Below are positions 26,320-37,930 of a stretch of 64,000 nucleotides of DNA, piece by piece. The first letter of the stretch is position 1; the number at the start of each line of letters is the position of its first letter. Source of the DNA: Chaenocephalus aceratus (Eukaryota; Chordata; Actinopteri; Perciformes; Channichthyidae); assembly GCA_023974075.1 (NCBI GenBank), contig CM043790.1:16760736-16824735 (forward strand), read 5' to 3'. The translations under genes and the position numbers were made by a program. The notes under the pieces are model-generated. The model was given only the letters and a program-made list of their open reading frames with translations, was not told the origin of the DNA and searched no databases.

Positions 26320-26590
26320 GATCCACTCCGTCTCTCCGCGACGACTCCGGGGTAAAAACCTCTCCAGTACAGCCGTATTCTACAGGTGGGAGCTGGCCTC
26401 CGTAGATCGCAGATCGCAGGCAGCAACAGGTGGAGCCGCTCCGTCTCTTCGCGACGAGCAGGCCTCCGTAAATCGCAGATCACATGCAGCAACAGGTGGA
26501 GCCGCTCCGTCTCTTCGCGACGTCTCCGGAGGAACAACACCTCAGTACAGCCGTACTCGACAGGTGGGAGTAGTTCTCGGCAGATCGCAG
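26320..26590 (-). repeat. Tandem units of about 66 bp
   Basis: Three to four diverged copies of a unit containing GTGGAGCCGCTCCGTCTCTT and CGCAGATC. Probably the distal part of the same LINE 5' UTR. Confidence 0.6.
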
Positions 26591-26749
26591 ACAACTAAAA
26601 CTACTACTTGTATAAGCAGGGATGGCTACAAGTTTGTAAGCAGGAGAGCTAGATGCTAACAGATGCCAGATGCTAACAGGTAGTGCGAGCCTGTAGAAAT
26701 TGCGACTGCCTCCAATGACAGCGTAGGATCAAAAAGTAGTAGTCTGCTC

Positions 26750-27110
26750 GCGTGTATCCTCCCTTTCGTCTCCTCCCGCACCCCTCCTCCCTCACCCCTC
26801 CTCGACTCCTCCGTGTGCATTTCATCTATTGGGACGTCCTTCAAAATGGCGTGTCTTGATCGATTTCCGGGTCAAGTCCCGGAGGAGGGGAAGAGAGGAG
26901 TCGAGGAGGGGTTAGGGATGAGGCTACTATGGGCCCTTCTCACTTCTCTTATTTTTCATTCCCTCGCTCCTCGGTCTCTGTCTCACCGGAAGTTGATTTG
27001 TCTGCGCTATCTTCAGTAGCGTCCCAATGGCCTTATTTTTGCCGGAGGACCGAGGAGCGATAATGGAGGAGCTATAACCGAGGAACCATCAGACCATCCT
27101 TCAATGAAAT
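26750..27110. repeat. GA/CT-rich inverted repeat family, copy 1
   Basis: CTCCTCGACTCCTC near 26800 is inverted as GAGGAGTCGAGGAGGGG near 26898. The family recurs at 30162-30480 and 31360-31520, and ATAACCGAGGA phrases are shared. Likely a MITE family with GGGCCCTTCTCATTTC ends. Confidence 0.45.
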
Positions 27111-28018
27111 CCTCAGACACTCGCCCCGCCCCTTACTGTGTATCGCTCACTGATTGGACGAGGCAGTGCATGCACTGATCTGATGCTTCTTGACATGAGA
27201 GCAGTTTCCCAGCAGAGTGAAGAAAATACATGAACCTCACGGGAGTCACTCCTCAGTTTATACTGTGTTTTGTTTCAATTAATTTATCATTTAGTTACAA
27301 ATATGTGATATATCTGAACAACAAAGTGGTCAAAAATAATTTTCTTCATTTATTGGAAACATTTTCATGATCGCTTTTTTCGTTTATACATTTTAAGAAT
27401 GGCGTTTATCTTTTTTGAGAATAAGTTCTTATTTTATTTAATGTATTTGGGTCTACAATAGATGATACAAATGTTTGTGTCAGTAAATGTGTACTAACAG
27501 AGGCGGGGGTGTGTGTGGAAATAACGGGGACAGAGCAAGCCCCCAGGAAGTGCGCCGGAGTCTGATGAGAATATTCGTGCTGGTCAAACGGCCAACAAAA
27601 CGGTCAACACTTCCTTTAGGTTGCTGAGCCCGGAAACACTTTTTCCCATTGACTTACATGGGGAAAGAGTGGTCTGTAAATCGTTGGATAATTTTTTTTA
27701 AACTAAATAAACTACCCAGTATGAACGTTTGTATAGCCCTTATTAAAAACATTCGTTCCTCAAGTTGTAAAAATGTGCTAATAACGTTATTCTGAGAGTT
27801 ATTTCCCTCTGCATTATGAACGCGCATCTAACCCACGGGACCGCGCCGCCCGGCACGTTCATGTTACGTGTTCAGTACTACATGCGTTTATCTTTACCCA
27901 TGGATGCACAATAACAACGGACCCATATCGCCTTACTGCCAGCCCACGGAGCTGTAATAATGGATATATTGCACATGTTTGCTGTAATTCATTATTTGTA
28001 AAATATTATACTACATGG
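27111..28018. other. AT-rich DNA, nothing recognised
   Basis: No supported coding or repeat structure. Confidence 0.35.
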
Positions 28019-29045
28019 CAGTGTGCGAACTACACCACGGTCTCCGGGGGAGCCGGGATTTTTTTTTTTGCGGGGGGGGAATGCTGATCCGTGCATTAAT
28101 AGCAACAGCACAGACATAGGCCTATTATAAAGAGAAAATCTGTTGCACACGGGGTGGTGCCACAGGTCTACATTTACATGAAACGTCCCGATGGATCATG
28201 TTCATGTCAACAGATTTCCCGAGCATGTATGGGCTACGCAAACTTCAATCAACTTGATAATAAATAATCCACGGACCACCAATGTAACGTTTGACTGTTT
28301 AATTAAATCAACTTAAAATGACTCAAAAACAGGCTACATTGTTTCACATGGGCGATAGCCTATTATGGCTGTAGCCTACATAGAGCCGAACACACGCGAT
28401 AAGAGCAGCCAGCGGCACCAACCATGAACAATATTAATATTAATAATACAGCTATAGCACAACACAACCCTCTCACTGCCTGGAGAGACGCGACGCCACA
28501 CACACTACACAACGGCTCGTCTTCTTGTGTCTCTCAGCCCCCAAGTTAACGTTAGCTGTCAAGTTAGCACTAGCACTGACCTTAGCTCCCTCCTCTCTCG
28601 GTTCTGTTGTAGCAGCAGTCACAACGTACGATGTGCTACCACCAGCTACATTCGGTTGGTCTTCTTGATCAGGTTGTTTAGCCGTCTTTTTAAAGAAATT
28701 GCCCAAGGTAAGTTGTCTTTTTCTTTTCGACATGTCAGCAGCAGCAACAATGCCTGGTAAACATGCAGCGCTAACTAAACGAGCTTGTGAGTGAGTGGGT
28801 AGTGGGTGGAGCTGCGGGCAGCGTGCAAGCAGGCGACACTTTTTTCATGAATCATAAACTCTAAATATAATTTTATTTCACTTATTTTACACCTTTGAAA
28901 AAAAAACCATGCCCAAATTTATTTGGTCATCATATCAGTATTTTAGAGAGCTCCCCCCAAATTTCACAAACCATGTTCCCAGGGGAGCTCATGTCACCAC
29001 TAGGGGAGCTATAGCTCCCCCTGCTCCCCTCCAGTTCGCACCCTG
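28019..29045 (+). mobile_element. hAT transposon, internally deleted
   Basis: Ends CAGTGTGCGAACT and the inverse of CAGGGTGCGAACT, with a perfect 8-bp duplication CTACATGG at 28011-28018 and 29046-29053. It is 1027 bp long and retains a transposase leader on its minus strand. Confidence 0.9.
28473..28733 (-). pseudogene. hAT transposase N-terminal leader
   Basis: The frame opens MSKRKRQLTLGNFFKK at 28733. This leader is typical of hAT transposases of the TTF-finger/ZMYM-related type. About 86 residues follow, with a Ser/Thr/Ala-rich linker, before the frame ends. No zinc finger or catalytic core remains. It lies inside the 1-kb hAT. Confidence 0.6.
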
Positions 29046-29274
29046 CTACATGGGCTGTATGATGTAAATCTTGTACCGTAAATGTTGTATTAAATAAAGT
29101 TAATATTACCGACGTAGATTAACGTTCCTGTAGCTTCTTATTGCACTTGTAATTGTTTTAGTTACTTGTGGGCTACTTAACATGAATAATCACAGTTACT
29201 ATCCTTTTACTCCATCACATTTAAAAAAGAAATAGGCTATTGTTATTTTAACTCCACCACATGTTTTTAATGTT

Positions 29275-30000
29275 GGACTTAAATGCATCAATCTGGTGCA
29301 CTTTGAGGGGGAAATAAAGAGACTACACCCATATGAAACAGAACTGTAGGCCATACATTTAAATAATCATAAAATCATAAGAACATGGCCATAACCAATA
29401 ACATACCATATCCAATATGAAAAAACATTGAAACTTGTTTATTTATTTGTTTTTGGTTCATTTATAGTTGTGAGTGTGTCTGGGCTCCTGAACCAGCATC
29501 TCCTGTCTCCCCCCTCTCCCCCTGCTCATCTTTGAGGCAGAAGCAAAGACTAGTTTAGCTCTCAACAAGTTATTTGCATATTTTATTATCCATGCATATT
29601 TTACTAATCACTCCCCCTTCAAATGGAAATATGTGTTTACATAACATGGTGACCAAACCGTTTGAGACCCACTGAGATAACTTAGACTAAGTTAACTATC
29701 TAAAACACTCAGAGAGTCCTTTACCTCACCTGTAGTTATCAGTCTCTAAGTCTGACTGGAGAGGACTGGAGAGGACTAATTATATCCGTTAGCGCAGCTA
29801 GCTAGCACCAGATGCTAACAACAATACACGTAAGCGGTGCGCGCACTTTCTCTCTCTTGCTCACGCCACACATACACACCCTCCCGAGCTTGAATGACAC
29901 ACAGACAGAGACCAATCGAGGGCATTAGTGTATGATCGTGGCCATGTCGGCAGGCCATCATGTAGACAGCCAGTCACCCTCTGTGAGGCAGAGTCAGACC
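29275..30000 (+). repeat. Dispersed repeat, copy 1
   Basis: Aligned by eye with 32545-33300: both start TAAATGCATCAATCTGGTGC and end near GGCCATGTCGGCAGGCCA. The second copy lies inside a hAT-like element, so this one is probably a fragment of that family without termini. Confidence 0.6.
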
Positions 30001-30040
30001 CACATTTGCGCAGCGTTGCGTTCAAAAATACATAGCCTAC

Positions 30041-30163
30041 ATACAAAAAAAAATCCTCAGGCCAGCAGGCCACTTAGCAGGCCAGGCCATCGGGAGGACC
30101 GGGAGGTTTCCCGATGGCCTGGCCTGCTAAGTGGCCTGCTGGCCTGAGGATTTTTTTTTGTAT
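30041..30163. repeat. Perfect palindrome, 55-bp arms
   Basis: Arms 30041-30095 and 30109-30163 are exact inverse copies with a 13-bp loop. Each outer end carries a nine-base A or T run. Confidence 0.95.
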
Positions 30164-30386
30164 TCATTTCCGGGTCACTACCGGAGGACAGAGGAGTCGA
30201 GGAGTCGAGGAGGGGGATTTGATGAAATGAGAAAGGGCCTGGTTAGAGGGACTAGTCGCAGGGAAACGACGCAAGGAATCCATTTAACCGAAGTGAGAAG
30301 GACCCTATGGCCCTTTCTCATTTCATCAAATCCCCCTCCTCGACTCCTCGACTCCTCTGTCCTCCGGTAGTGACCCGGAAATGAAT
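30162..30386. repeat. Perfect palindrome, 78-bp arms
   Basis: Arms 30162-30239 and 30309-30386 are exact inverse copies with a 69-bp loop. They contain the GAGGAGTCGAGGAGGGGG family motif. The left arm overlaps the previous palindrome by two bases. Confidence 0.95.
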
Positions 30387-30850
30387 TTTAGCGCGCCATG
30401 TTGAAGGACATCCCATTTCTCTAAATGCACGTCGAGGACCGAGCATCGAGCATCGAGGAGCCTCTCTGGAGGAGCTATAACCGAGGATACACTGATGGGT
30501 CCTCCACGGCTCCTTCGCGGATGCATTTCGGGAACAGAGATGTTTCAAAGAGTCGTGACACACGACCCGGACTTATCTCAGCCAATGACAGCTCTGCATG
30601 CATCCCCTGCATATTATTTTATTAACTGCTCTCATCGCGACGCGATGTTTACAGAGAGAACAGCTGTGAGGTCCGTGCAGAAAGCAGAGCAGTGTGTATA
30701 ATATATATCGCTCAGTATAACAGGCCTACTCTCTTTATTTGCTTTAGTTTAGTAGATATCTACAAACAAAGAGTCGATATTTCTCTAAAACCATTCAGTG
30801 CTTCACAATAAATACACAACGGCTGTAGCCTGTTTTAGGAGCTGTATGTG

Positions 30851-30875
30851 CGTGTGTGTGTGGTGTGTGTGTGTT

Positions 30876-30913
<38 letters not shown>

Positions 30914-30961
30914 GTGTGGTGTGTGTGTGTGTGGTACAGTGTGTAGGTGTGTGTGGTACAG
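30851..30961 (+). repeat. (GT)n microsatellite
   Basis: Interrupted GT run of about 110 bp. Confidence 0.95.
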
Positions 30962-31359
30962 TGTGTACGTAGATGCAGCGGACAGACAGGTCTCAGTTGG
31001 TTTGGTGTCCTCTGCTTACTTTTAATACTTGTAAATACAACTTTTGGCCCGTAATTTATTGTCCTCATTGTAGCGACCAGAGGGGAAGAGGGGGGGATAT
31101 ATCCAGTCTCTGATAGTGTTACGAGTTATGAGAGTGCTCTGTTTGATTCTGAAATTGTATATATTTATATAAATATATACACATATATATGTGTGTGTGC
31201 GTATCCGCATTTGTAGCCTGTTATTGTCTCATTATACCGCACTGTGAATGAATCAAAGTAAATATATAAGTCATCATGAACACATCTGTCCATCAGACAG
31301 AGGGCTGCTGTGCCTTCTGTCATCATTAATGGACGTCTCTTTAAAATGACCGCTCAGAG

Positions 31360-31520
31360 GAGAGGAGTTCTCATTTCTCTGACCGCCTGCTGCTTCCCCT
31401 CCTCTCTCCTCGGTTCCCCTCCTCGGCTCCTCCGCTCGTATCTCCTGTGGGCGGGACTAAGTATCGAGGATAGGAGTCGAGGAGGGGAGTCGAGGAGGGG
31501 AGTTCGAGAAATGAGAAAGG
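31360..31520. repeat. GA/CT-rich inverted repeat family, copy 3
   Basis: TTCTCATTTCTC at 31369 is inverted as GAGAAATGAGAA at 31504, with CCTCCTCGGCTCCTC and GAGTCGAGGAGGGGA in between. Same family as 26750 and 30162. Confidence 0.55.
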
Positions 31521-32188
31521 GCCTATGTGTAGCCGACCGGAGGTAAAACACTTTTCGGCCACCGTAGTATTGCGCCACAGAGGTACCGCCCACTTCCGCA
31601 TTCCCTTCACTTAGTAAACAATATTTATACAGCTGATACCCGATAGTTCTTTCCCGTTCGACCGAGACGTTTCCGGTAAGTCTCCACAATTATCGAGTTA
31701 GTGGCATGTTAGTAGTGATGGCGTGATGAAGCCTTATGAATTGCTTTGAAGCTTTCCAGCCAATTGGTTCGCAAAAGGGTTCATCTCATGAGGCTTCATC
31801 ATGGGCTTCATCTGAACACAACCCCCCTGTTGGTCAAAGTGTGTAAAACAGGCATATTGGACATCTCAACAGTGTGCCGAGTTCCCAATGAGTAAAGCCT
31901 TAGAATAACTCTAAACAACGAACATTAAATCATATTTTCATGTTAACAATATTGTATTTATTCCAGTTTAATGATTGTGATTGAAAAACCTAAGGAGGCT
32001 GGTAAACATTGCAAAGAGGGATTTGTATTCCTTAATAATATTCATAAACTTAACCATGTTGTAGTCTGAGAAATGCTAAACCATATCAAAGAATACATTT
32101 ATTAACTACATTATCTCATAAAGCTGTAGCTTTTATAAACAAACAAAAAATACGTATTGACCACCTCTGGTGCTGGTCCATTAACTGC

Positions 32189-33476
32189 CAGTGTTTCCCA
32201 CAGATCTGTTTCCCACATATCTGAAATATACTTGGGGGGGTGGTGTTAGCGGGGGGGGGGGGGGGGTTGAGGTAACGTGCAACAACATTAACCTTTCTGT
32301 TGGTCGCTTGTTAGCAGACCCTTCACGCCATGGCAAAGCGATATAGGTATAGGCAGGGCCCATAATGATAGCCCTATAGTTTAAATCTACTACCCACACA
32401 TGGAAATGGGTTACTTTAAAAAAATAAATGTATTTATAAATGTATTTAGGAACCTATCCATGTGATTTTTAGTGGGGGTCGATCTCAAATCCTCTATGGG
32501 GGTCCAGGGGCATGCCCCCCCCGGTAAGATTTTATTTTTTATTTTGGAGTTAAATGCATCAATCTGGTGCATTTTGAGGGGGAAATAAAGAGACTAGATC
32601 TATGGAAACACCTATATTAAACAGAACTGTATACATTTCAATAATCATAAAATCATGGCCATAACCAATAACATACCATTTCCAATATGAAAAAAACACT
32701 GAAACTTGTTTATTAATTTATTTTTGGTTCATTTATAGTTGTGAGTGTGTCTGTGCTCCTGAATCAGCCTCTCCTGTCTCCCTCCTCTCCCCCTGCTCCT
32801 CTTTGAGGCAGCAGCAAAGACTAGTTTTCTCTCAACAAGTTTTAAAAGTGTATCTTACCTTTTTTCACCCAGTTAACTTTTTATTTATTTATTCATGCAT
32901 ATTTTACTAATCACATTACATTTCATTTAGCTGACGCTTTTATCCAAAGCGAGTAACTAAGGGCTAAGTGCCTTACTCAAGGGCACACTAGTGGTGGTGT
33001 TCCTAGCGGGATTTGAACTCACAGCCTTCCGATATTCAGCCCACCTCACTATCCATTAGACCAATCACTACCCTCTCAAATGGAAATATGTGTTTACATA
33101 AATGGTGAGACCCACTGAGAACTTAGACTAAGTTAACTATCTAAACACTCAGAGAGTCCTTTACCTCACCTGAGCTGAGGTTATCCCGAGCTTGAATGAT
33201 ACACAGAGACCAATCAAGGGCTTTGATTTATGATCTGTATGACAGTGGCCATGTCGGCAGGCCACATCATGTGGACAGCCAGTCACCCACTTAACAGGCC
33301 AGAAGGAGGCGAGATCATTGTCCACAAGTTAATCGATCGCAGATGGCGTCGTGGTCAAAAAAAAAAAAATTATATAAAAAAAGAAAAAAACCTAAATGGG
33401 TCGCGAAATATACTTGCGCGGCCGTTAATATACCTGGGCGGCCCGCCCAAGTATAGTCGATGTGTGGGAAACCCTG
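32189..33476. mobile_element. hAT-like element with CAGGGTTTCCCACACA ends
   Basis: Left end CAGTGTTTCCCACAGA and right end the inverse of CAGGGTTTCCCACACA. The flanks TTAACTGC and CACACTGA do not match, so the duplication has decayed or an edge was lost. It contains poly-G tracts at 32235-32265 and the SINE at 32915-33062. Confidence 0.55.
32915..33062 (-). mobile_element. tRNA-derived SINE
   Basis: Read on the minus strand, it has a tRNA-like head with a box-B-like GAGTTCAAATCCCGC, a GCCCTTGAGTAAGGCACTTA body, and the tail CTTTGGATAAAAGCGTCAGC typical of fish SINEs. It is flanked by AATCAC at 32909-32914 and 33063-33068. The related repeat at 29275-30000 lacks it, giving an empty-site comparison. 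It is not a functional tRNA gene. Confidence 0.8.
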
Positions 33477-34619
33477 CACACTGAATTCATCTGAAAACAC
33501 TGCAAGCTATTTATTCATTTATTTGTTCATTGATGTTTTTATTCCTACTTTTATTTATGCTTTTATTTATTTATACTTAAAACATGTTCCAACCTCTATA
33601 TAAGTGAGGGTCTGAGCTCTCTTAATTCCATCGTGTCACCGGGCCCGGGTACAGGGGGGTAATATGGTTCTTATTATACATCCATGGGTAATATGAGCGT
33701 TGTGGTTCAACCGATCTAAAGCACTTTCTGCTTCCAGCAAATCGGTTCACTAAAAGGTTCATCTGAGGCTTCATCATGGGCTTCATGTGCACACAAGACC
33801 CCCTGTTGGTGAACAGGGGTAAAACAGCCAAATATTATTTGTAATCTTTGACATACTAAAAATACTGGAAATAATGATACAAAAGTGTAAAAGATGTCAA
33901 ATGTATTTGTAATCCTGTATTAACAGAATGTTGCACCAGTAAGTGTTTTAAAATGACTGTATATGATAATAATAAAAACAATGTATCAATACAGTATCTT
34001 GTTGTTATATCTATACTAAATAAATGTAAATGTCTGCTGCCTTCTATAAAGACAAAAGAAGCAATATATGTTCGAAAACTGGAAAAGAAGAAGGGTTTAA
34101 CTTTCCAGAGGGAAGTGAAAATGCTTGTGATTCATGGAACAATTTTATTGTTTTTTGTTTAAAAACAATATTTTTTTCCACAGTTTTCGGGCTTAGACGA
34201 TTTCTTTTCTTTGACACAACTTATCCTGCCTTTGAAAAGACCCTTTCACACGGGACTGAGGAAGCAGGTGTGCACAAAAAACTGACTGCAAGTGTATGCA
34301 GGTTTGGATAAACATGTTTTTGTGTTCAGAGGGTCCTCCAAGCGTCCGATATTTGGTTCGGACAGTTGCGTCAGCTGTGCATTCTTGGTCTTCCTGGACA
34401 TCTTCGCATCTGATCCAATTTATGCCAGAATTTGTTTCCTGAAAAGTATACACAGAGAGTGTCAGTGGATGTAGTAATTACTTCAAATTGCTTTGAAATT
34501 AATAAAATCAAGCTGTGTTAAGAATGAGTATCTTGTAACTTTCTTTTATTTGCATGATAAAGTGAAGTTAACATGGTTAAATTATAAAATATATTATTCC
34601 AAAATATTAAATGACAAAC

Positions 34620-34895
34620 CTTTAGCAGGTCCACCTCCATGTCCCTCCTTGTTCTCATGTATGGTACGATAATGCCTTAAAATTGATGAAGTATTGTTAT
34701 TGTATCCCAGTTCCCTGGAGCGCAATAAACACTTCACATTTGAATGAAATAGAAAAAGTAAAAAAATGAACCATACAAAATCTAACATAATACATCTGTT
34801 GTAATATACTATGTATGCAACCATACCTTATTGGGTGAAATCAGATCAAAGTGTTCCCACACAGGGGAAGTCCTTCTCTTCTTTGCTGGCTCCAT
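34620..34895 (-). pseudogene. hAT transposase BED-finger exons
   Basis: Exon 1 is 34895-34827 (MEPAKKRRTSPVWEHFDLIS, then PNK) and ends at donor GTATGG. Exon 2 is 34731-34620, with SRELGYNNNTSSILRHYRTIH, and ends at donor GTTTGT. Across the junction they make the N-terminal BED finger of a ZBED-like hAT transposase: an aromatic VWEHF start and an H-x4-H pair. The CxxC pair reads CLLR, so a zinc ligand is lost. No catalytic core was found downstream. Confidence 0.65.
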
Positions 34896-35342
34896 TCTAA
34901 CGAGTTGCAAAAATATCGTACAACCAAAACTGGCAAACGACAGTGTTCTCCTCACAAGGTTCACACATCTTGATTCGAATCCCATGTTTTTTATCTGTCA
35001 GAAGCGCTTTCTGAAGCAGTCACGTGGTATCGACAGGCAGCGAGGCTTCGTTTGTCATCGATGACGTCACTGTATGGGCATAGATATCTCTCATAATTAT
35101 TTGTGTGAACATAAAAATAATTTGTGTATAAATATGTGATTTGTAAATGTAAAACAACATCCACAAATGCATTTAAAAGATTTGCAAACTCACAAATACA
35201 TTTGCAAGTGTAAAACGGATCTGCAAATACGCTAAATATGTTCACAAATAAAAAAAAAGATCTGTGAATATCTCTTTAACATTTACAACTTTCGATCAGG
35301 CATTTCTGAATCCATTTTGTATTTGTGGACCAAAAATGCGCT

Positions 35343-35394
35343 TGCGGATCTCGAATCTCTGTTCACGGATCTCAAATCTCTGTTCGCGGATCGT
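35343..35394 (+). repeat. 24-bp tandem duplication
   Basis: Two copies of a unit containing CGGATCTCGAATCTCTGTTC, set in a stretch (35150-35400) rich in ATTTGCAA and GATCTG phrases. Confidence 0.7.
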
Positions 35395-35547
35395 CTTTTT
35401 ACACACACGGAATTGTGAGACATATTTTCCGCCGGTCTCGGCTAAAATCTACTCGTGTCACTCGGTTATTTTCGGAAACCACGTGATGGCCCGCTGATGA
35501 CTACATTTCCGCATGATTTCAAAGTAAGAGCATGATGGTTTGTTTAA

Positions 35548-36060
35548 AGGGGACCTATCATGCAAAATGCACCTTTGTACTTCTTTTATACATGAATATG
35601 TGTCCCCGGTGTTCCAGGGAACTCACCAAGTGTCAGAAAACACAACCCTCTCGATTTCCTCCTTAGCCAAATCTCTAAAAAAGGGCTGCAACGGATCTGA
35701 AAAAAACAGATCCAGATTTCAACACTTTTCTACGTCACAAAGAGGTGCTCCGCTTATTGGTCAACTCTCCACCTATCAGGGGAATGAGCCACGGCCACGT
35801 GCATTGCCAAACCTCTCATTCGCATATAGGCTATCGGTAGGCTAAATCAACCCCAGTCACATCTGTGTTTTTGCCTGCTCTTGCCAGGATGTCTAAACCA
35901 GTTACACGTTGTGCTGTTGACAAACTAATGCTAAACCCGGGATCAATACCAACCATCCGGGACCAGGCCAGTGAGGACACATCCAATTTTGAAGCTGTAC
36001 GTTTTTATTTAGCGGTGTTTTTCCTGATAAAGCTATCTCTAGCTTGTAGTATGTAGCTTC
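35548..36060 (+). repeat. Dispersed repeat containing the candidate first exon
   Basis: Starts TTTAAAGGGGACCTATCATG, an opening I recognise as multi-copy in teleost genomes. The inverse end was not found. It runs into the short exon-like frame at 35889. Confidence 0.45.
35889..35996 (+). CDS. Candidate first coding exon of the UBZ/HECT gene
   Basis: ATG at 35889 opens 36 codons beginning MSKPVTRCAVDKLMLNPGS and ends exactly in phase 0 at a good donor (GAAGCT|GTACGT). The next exon of the downstream gene (40976) also starts in phase 0, so joining them keeps the frame. The 5-kb intron between would hold the hAT of 37569-39994. No motif in these residues proves the link, and the surrounding DNA looks repetitive. 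Transcript evidence would decide it. Confidence 0.4.
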
Positions 36061-36211
36061 GCCGTATCAATGTCGCCTCAAACCCAAATAGTAATCGGTT
36101 AGGTGTTTATATGTTTTTGTAACATTTTATTTTGTACGCTCCGCAGTCTTTACTTTGTCTCTTATTTTAATTATCAGGCATTTGCTAACATGTTCAGACA
36201 TACTCAATAGA

Positions 36212-37507
36212 GTCTGGCTGCAGACCGCAGCAAGGAGGCAGATCCTATAGGGGCGTTTCCTATAGGGGCGTTTCCTATAGGGGCGTTTCCTATAGGGGCG
36301 TTTCCTATAGTGAACGACGGGAGCCGGCTCTCGCCCGCGAACGAGTCGTTTTTTGTTTTGTTTTTGGGGAGGGATCTAGATCGGCATGAAGGCACATTAT
36401 GCAATGTGCAATGTGCACATTATCCCGCTTATTACACATGGCCACATTCTCAACAAAGTAACGACATGACTCCCAATAATAATTGAAATGCTTTTATGGA
36501 TTTAGAAAAAGATTTTATTGATTTAAAAAATAGTTTTATGTATTGATTTAAATTGACATGCATCCGCTAAGAAAAGTAGTCCGTTGTTACTGGTTGAACT
36601 AACGTAACAACGGCAGGAACTGCTTCTATAGTGTTTTTGAGGAGCTTTTTGATTACAGATTTGAAAACATCATTGCTTGCTTTAAAAGTAGCACAATTCA
36701 TTATGTCAAACCTTGAAAGATATCCCTGCCCTAATGCCAAAAGTAACTGGCAACTGAATATGTGTCGCCGTAGCTATGATGTCTATGTCTGGACCGCTGC
36801 GTAAAAAGGAGGGTTTCTGACCCATTACTTCTCTTCTTACTTCTATAAGAATAAAACACGGAGGACGGAGATCTCTTTTTGCCCCCCTCTTCTCCCCGCT
36901 GCAGCCTAGCAGTTGATCTCAAAGCACGCTCCCCTTTCCTGCAGGGAGAAAATATAAGTTGATACAGTAGCCCCTTTTTTAAAATAGTTTTTATAGGTGT
37001 TGCCATTTGTTTTGTGTAGCGTGGTTCTACAAGCAAGTCAATGCATTCATTGGGTGGTATCAGAGAGTTACACGGGTCTGTAAATGCAATGAAAACAATT
37101 GGCCACAGCAAATAATTTATATTAAACATGTAATTTTTACTTTTGAATACTTTAGTACAAAGGATGTCTTGAATAATTTAAGTGATATATGTGTACACAT
37201 ATAAATCATTAGTCAAAACAGGGCTACATTTGATTTAATTAAAAGGTATAATATGTGGTAAACTGAAGAGCCCTTTGGGAGCCGAAAGAGCCGGCTCTTC
37301 TTGGTGAGCCAAATGATCCGGCTCAGCATGAAGAGCCGGAATTCCCATCACTAGAACAATGACTTCTTCTGCGAGGATTTATAAAAGCAGCTGGAATCCC
37401 TTAAGTTGCTATTGGATAAAAAAAGTTAGGAAACGCCCCTATAGGAAACGCCACTATAGGATCCGCCCCTATAGGATCCGCCTCCTTGCTGCGGTCTGCA
37501 GCCAGAC
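36212..37507. mobile_element. Element or duplication with 28-bp perfect inverted ends
   Basis: GTCTGGCTGCAGACCGCAGC starts a 28-bp block at 36212-36239 that is exactly inverted at 37480-37507. Just inside each end are tandem CTATAGGGGCG-type units. A GAGCCGGCTC-type hAT-like fragment lies within (36308-36345 and 37265-37345). No target duplication was found. Confidence 0.5.
36245..36310 (+). repeat. 15-bp minisatellite
   Basis: About 4.4 copies of GGGGCGTTTCCTATA. Inverse copies occur at 37431-37475. Confidence 0.9.
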
Positions 37508-37930
37508 CCATCTCGACCTACTGCCGTAACGGCGATCTGTGTGAAGGCTGTAAAGCCACACCCTAGCCCAGGGGTGGCCAACCAGTCAGAGGTTAAGAGC
37601 CACATTTTTTCTATGTTACTGCAAAGAGCCACATCAAACACACAGTCACTGATACCGCTTGTTTCAGTTTTTTGTTTTCTGGAGACAAGATTTCAACCAC
37701 GTCACTGATGCATTTTTGTGGCATTGGGATATATATTTTTTAAATCCTCTGGAGCAGAGAGGAGCTGTGGATTATTGTTATTGATTAATGCATCAGTGTT
37801 TCTTGGGTCAAAAACACTAAACTCACAACTTCAAATGAAAGCATTTAGTTTATTTAATAAAAGAGCACATGTTCAATGTGAAAAGTGACAGTAGTTATAG
37901 ATTATTTGCAATTTGGTGCTATATATATAT

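Larger units (their letters stand above)
31698..35068 (-). mobile_element. hAT region with BED-finger transposase, nested insertions (bounds approximate)
   Basis: The left edge reads TAGTGATGGCGTGATGAAGCC. The right edge, read inversely, is CAGTGACGTCATCGATGAC followed by a GAAGCCTCG phrase. A second copy of the GGCTTCATCATGGGCTTCAT region lies at 33770-33790. The minus strand carries BED-finger exons near the right edge, as expected for a transposase start. No target duplication was confirmed. The element, or two adjacent copies, contains the TTTCCCACA-type element and SINE below. Confidence 0.4.

Noticed and set aside
32915..33062. tRNA-like sequence as a tRNA gene
   Set aside because: Poor cloverleaf, SINE body and tail present, flanked by a target duplication.
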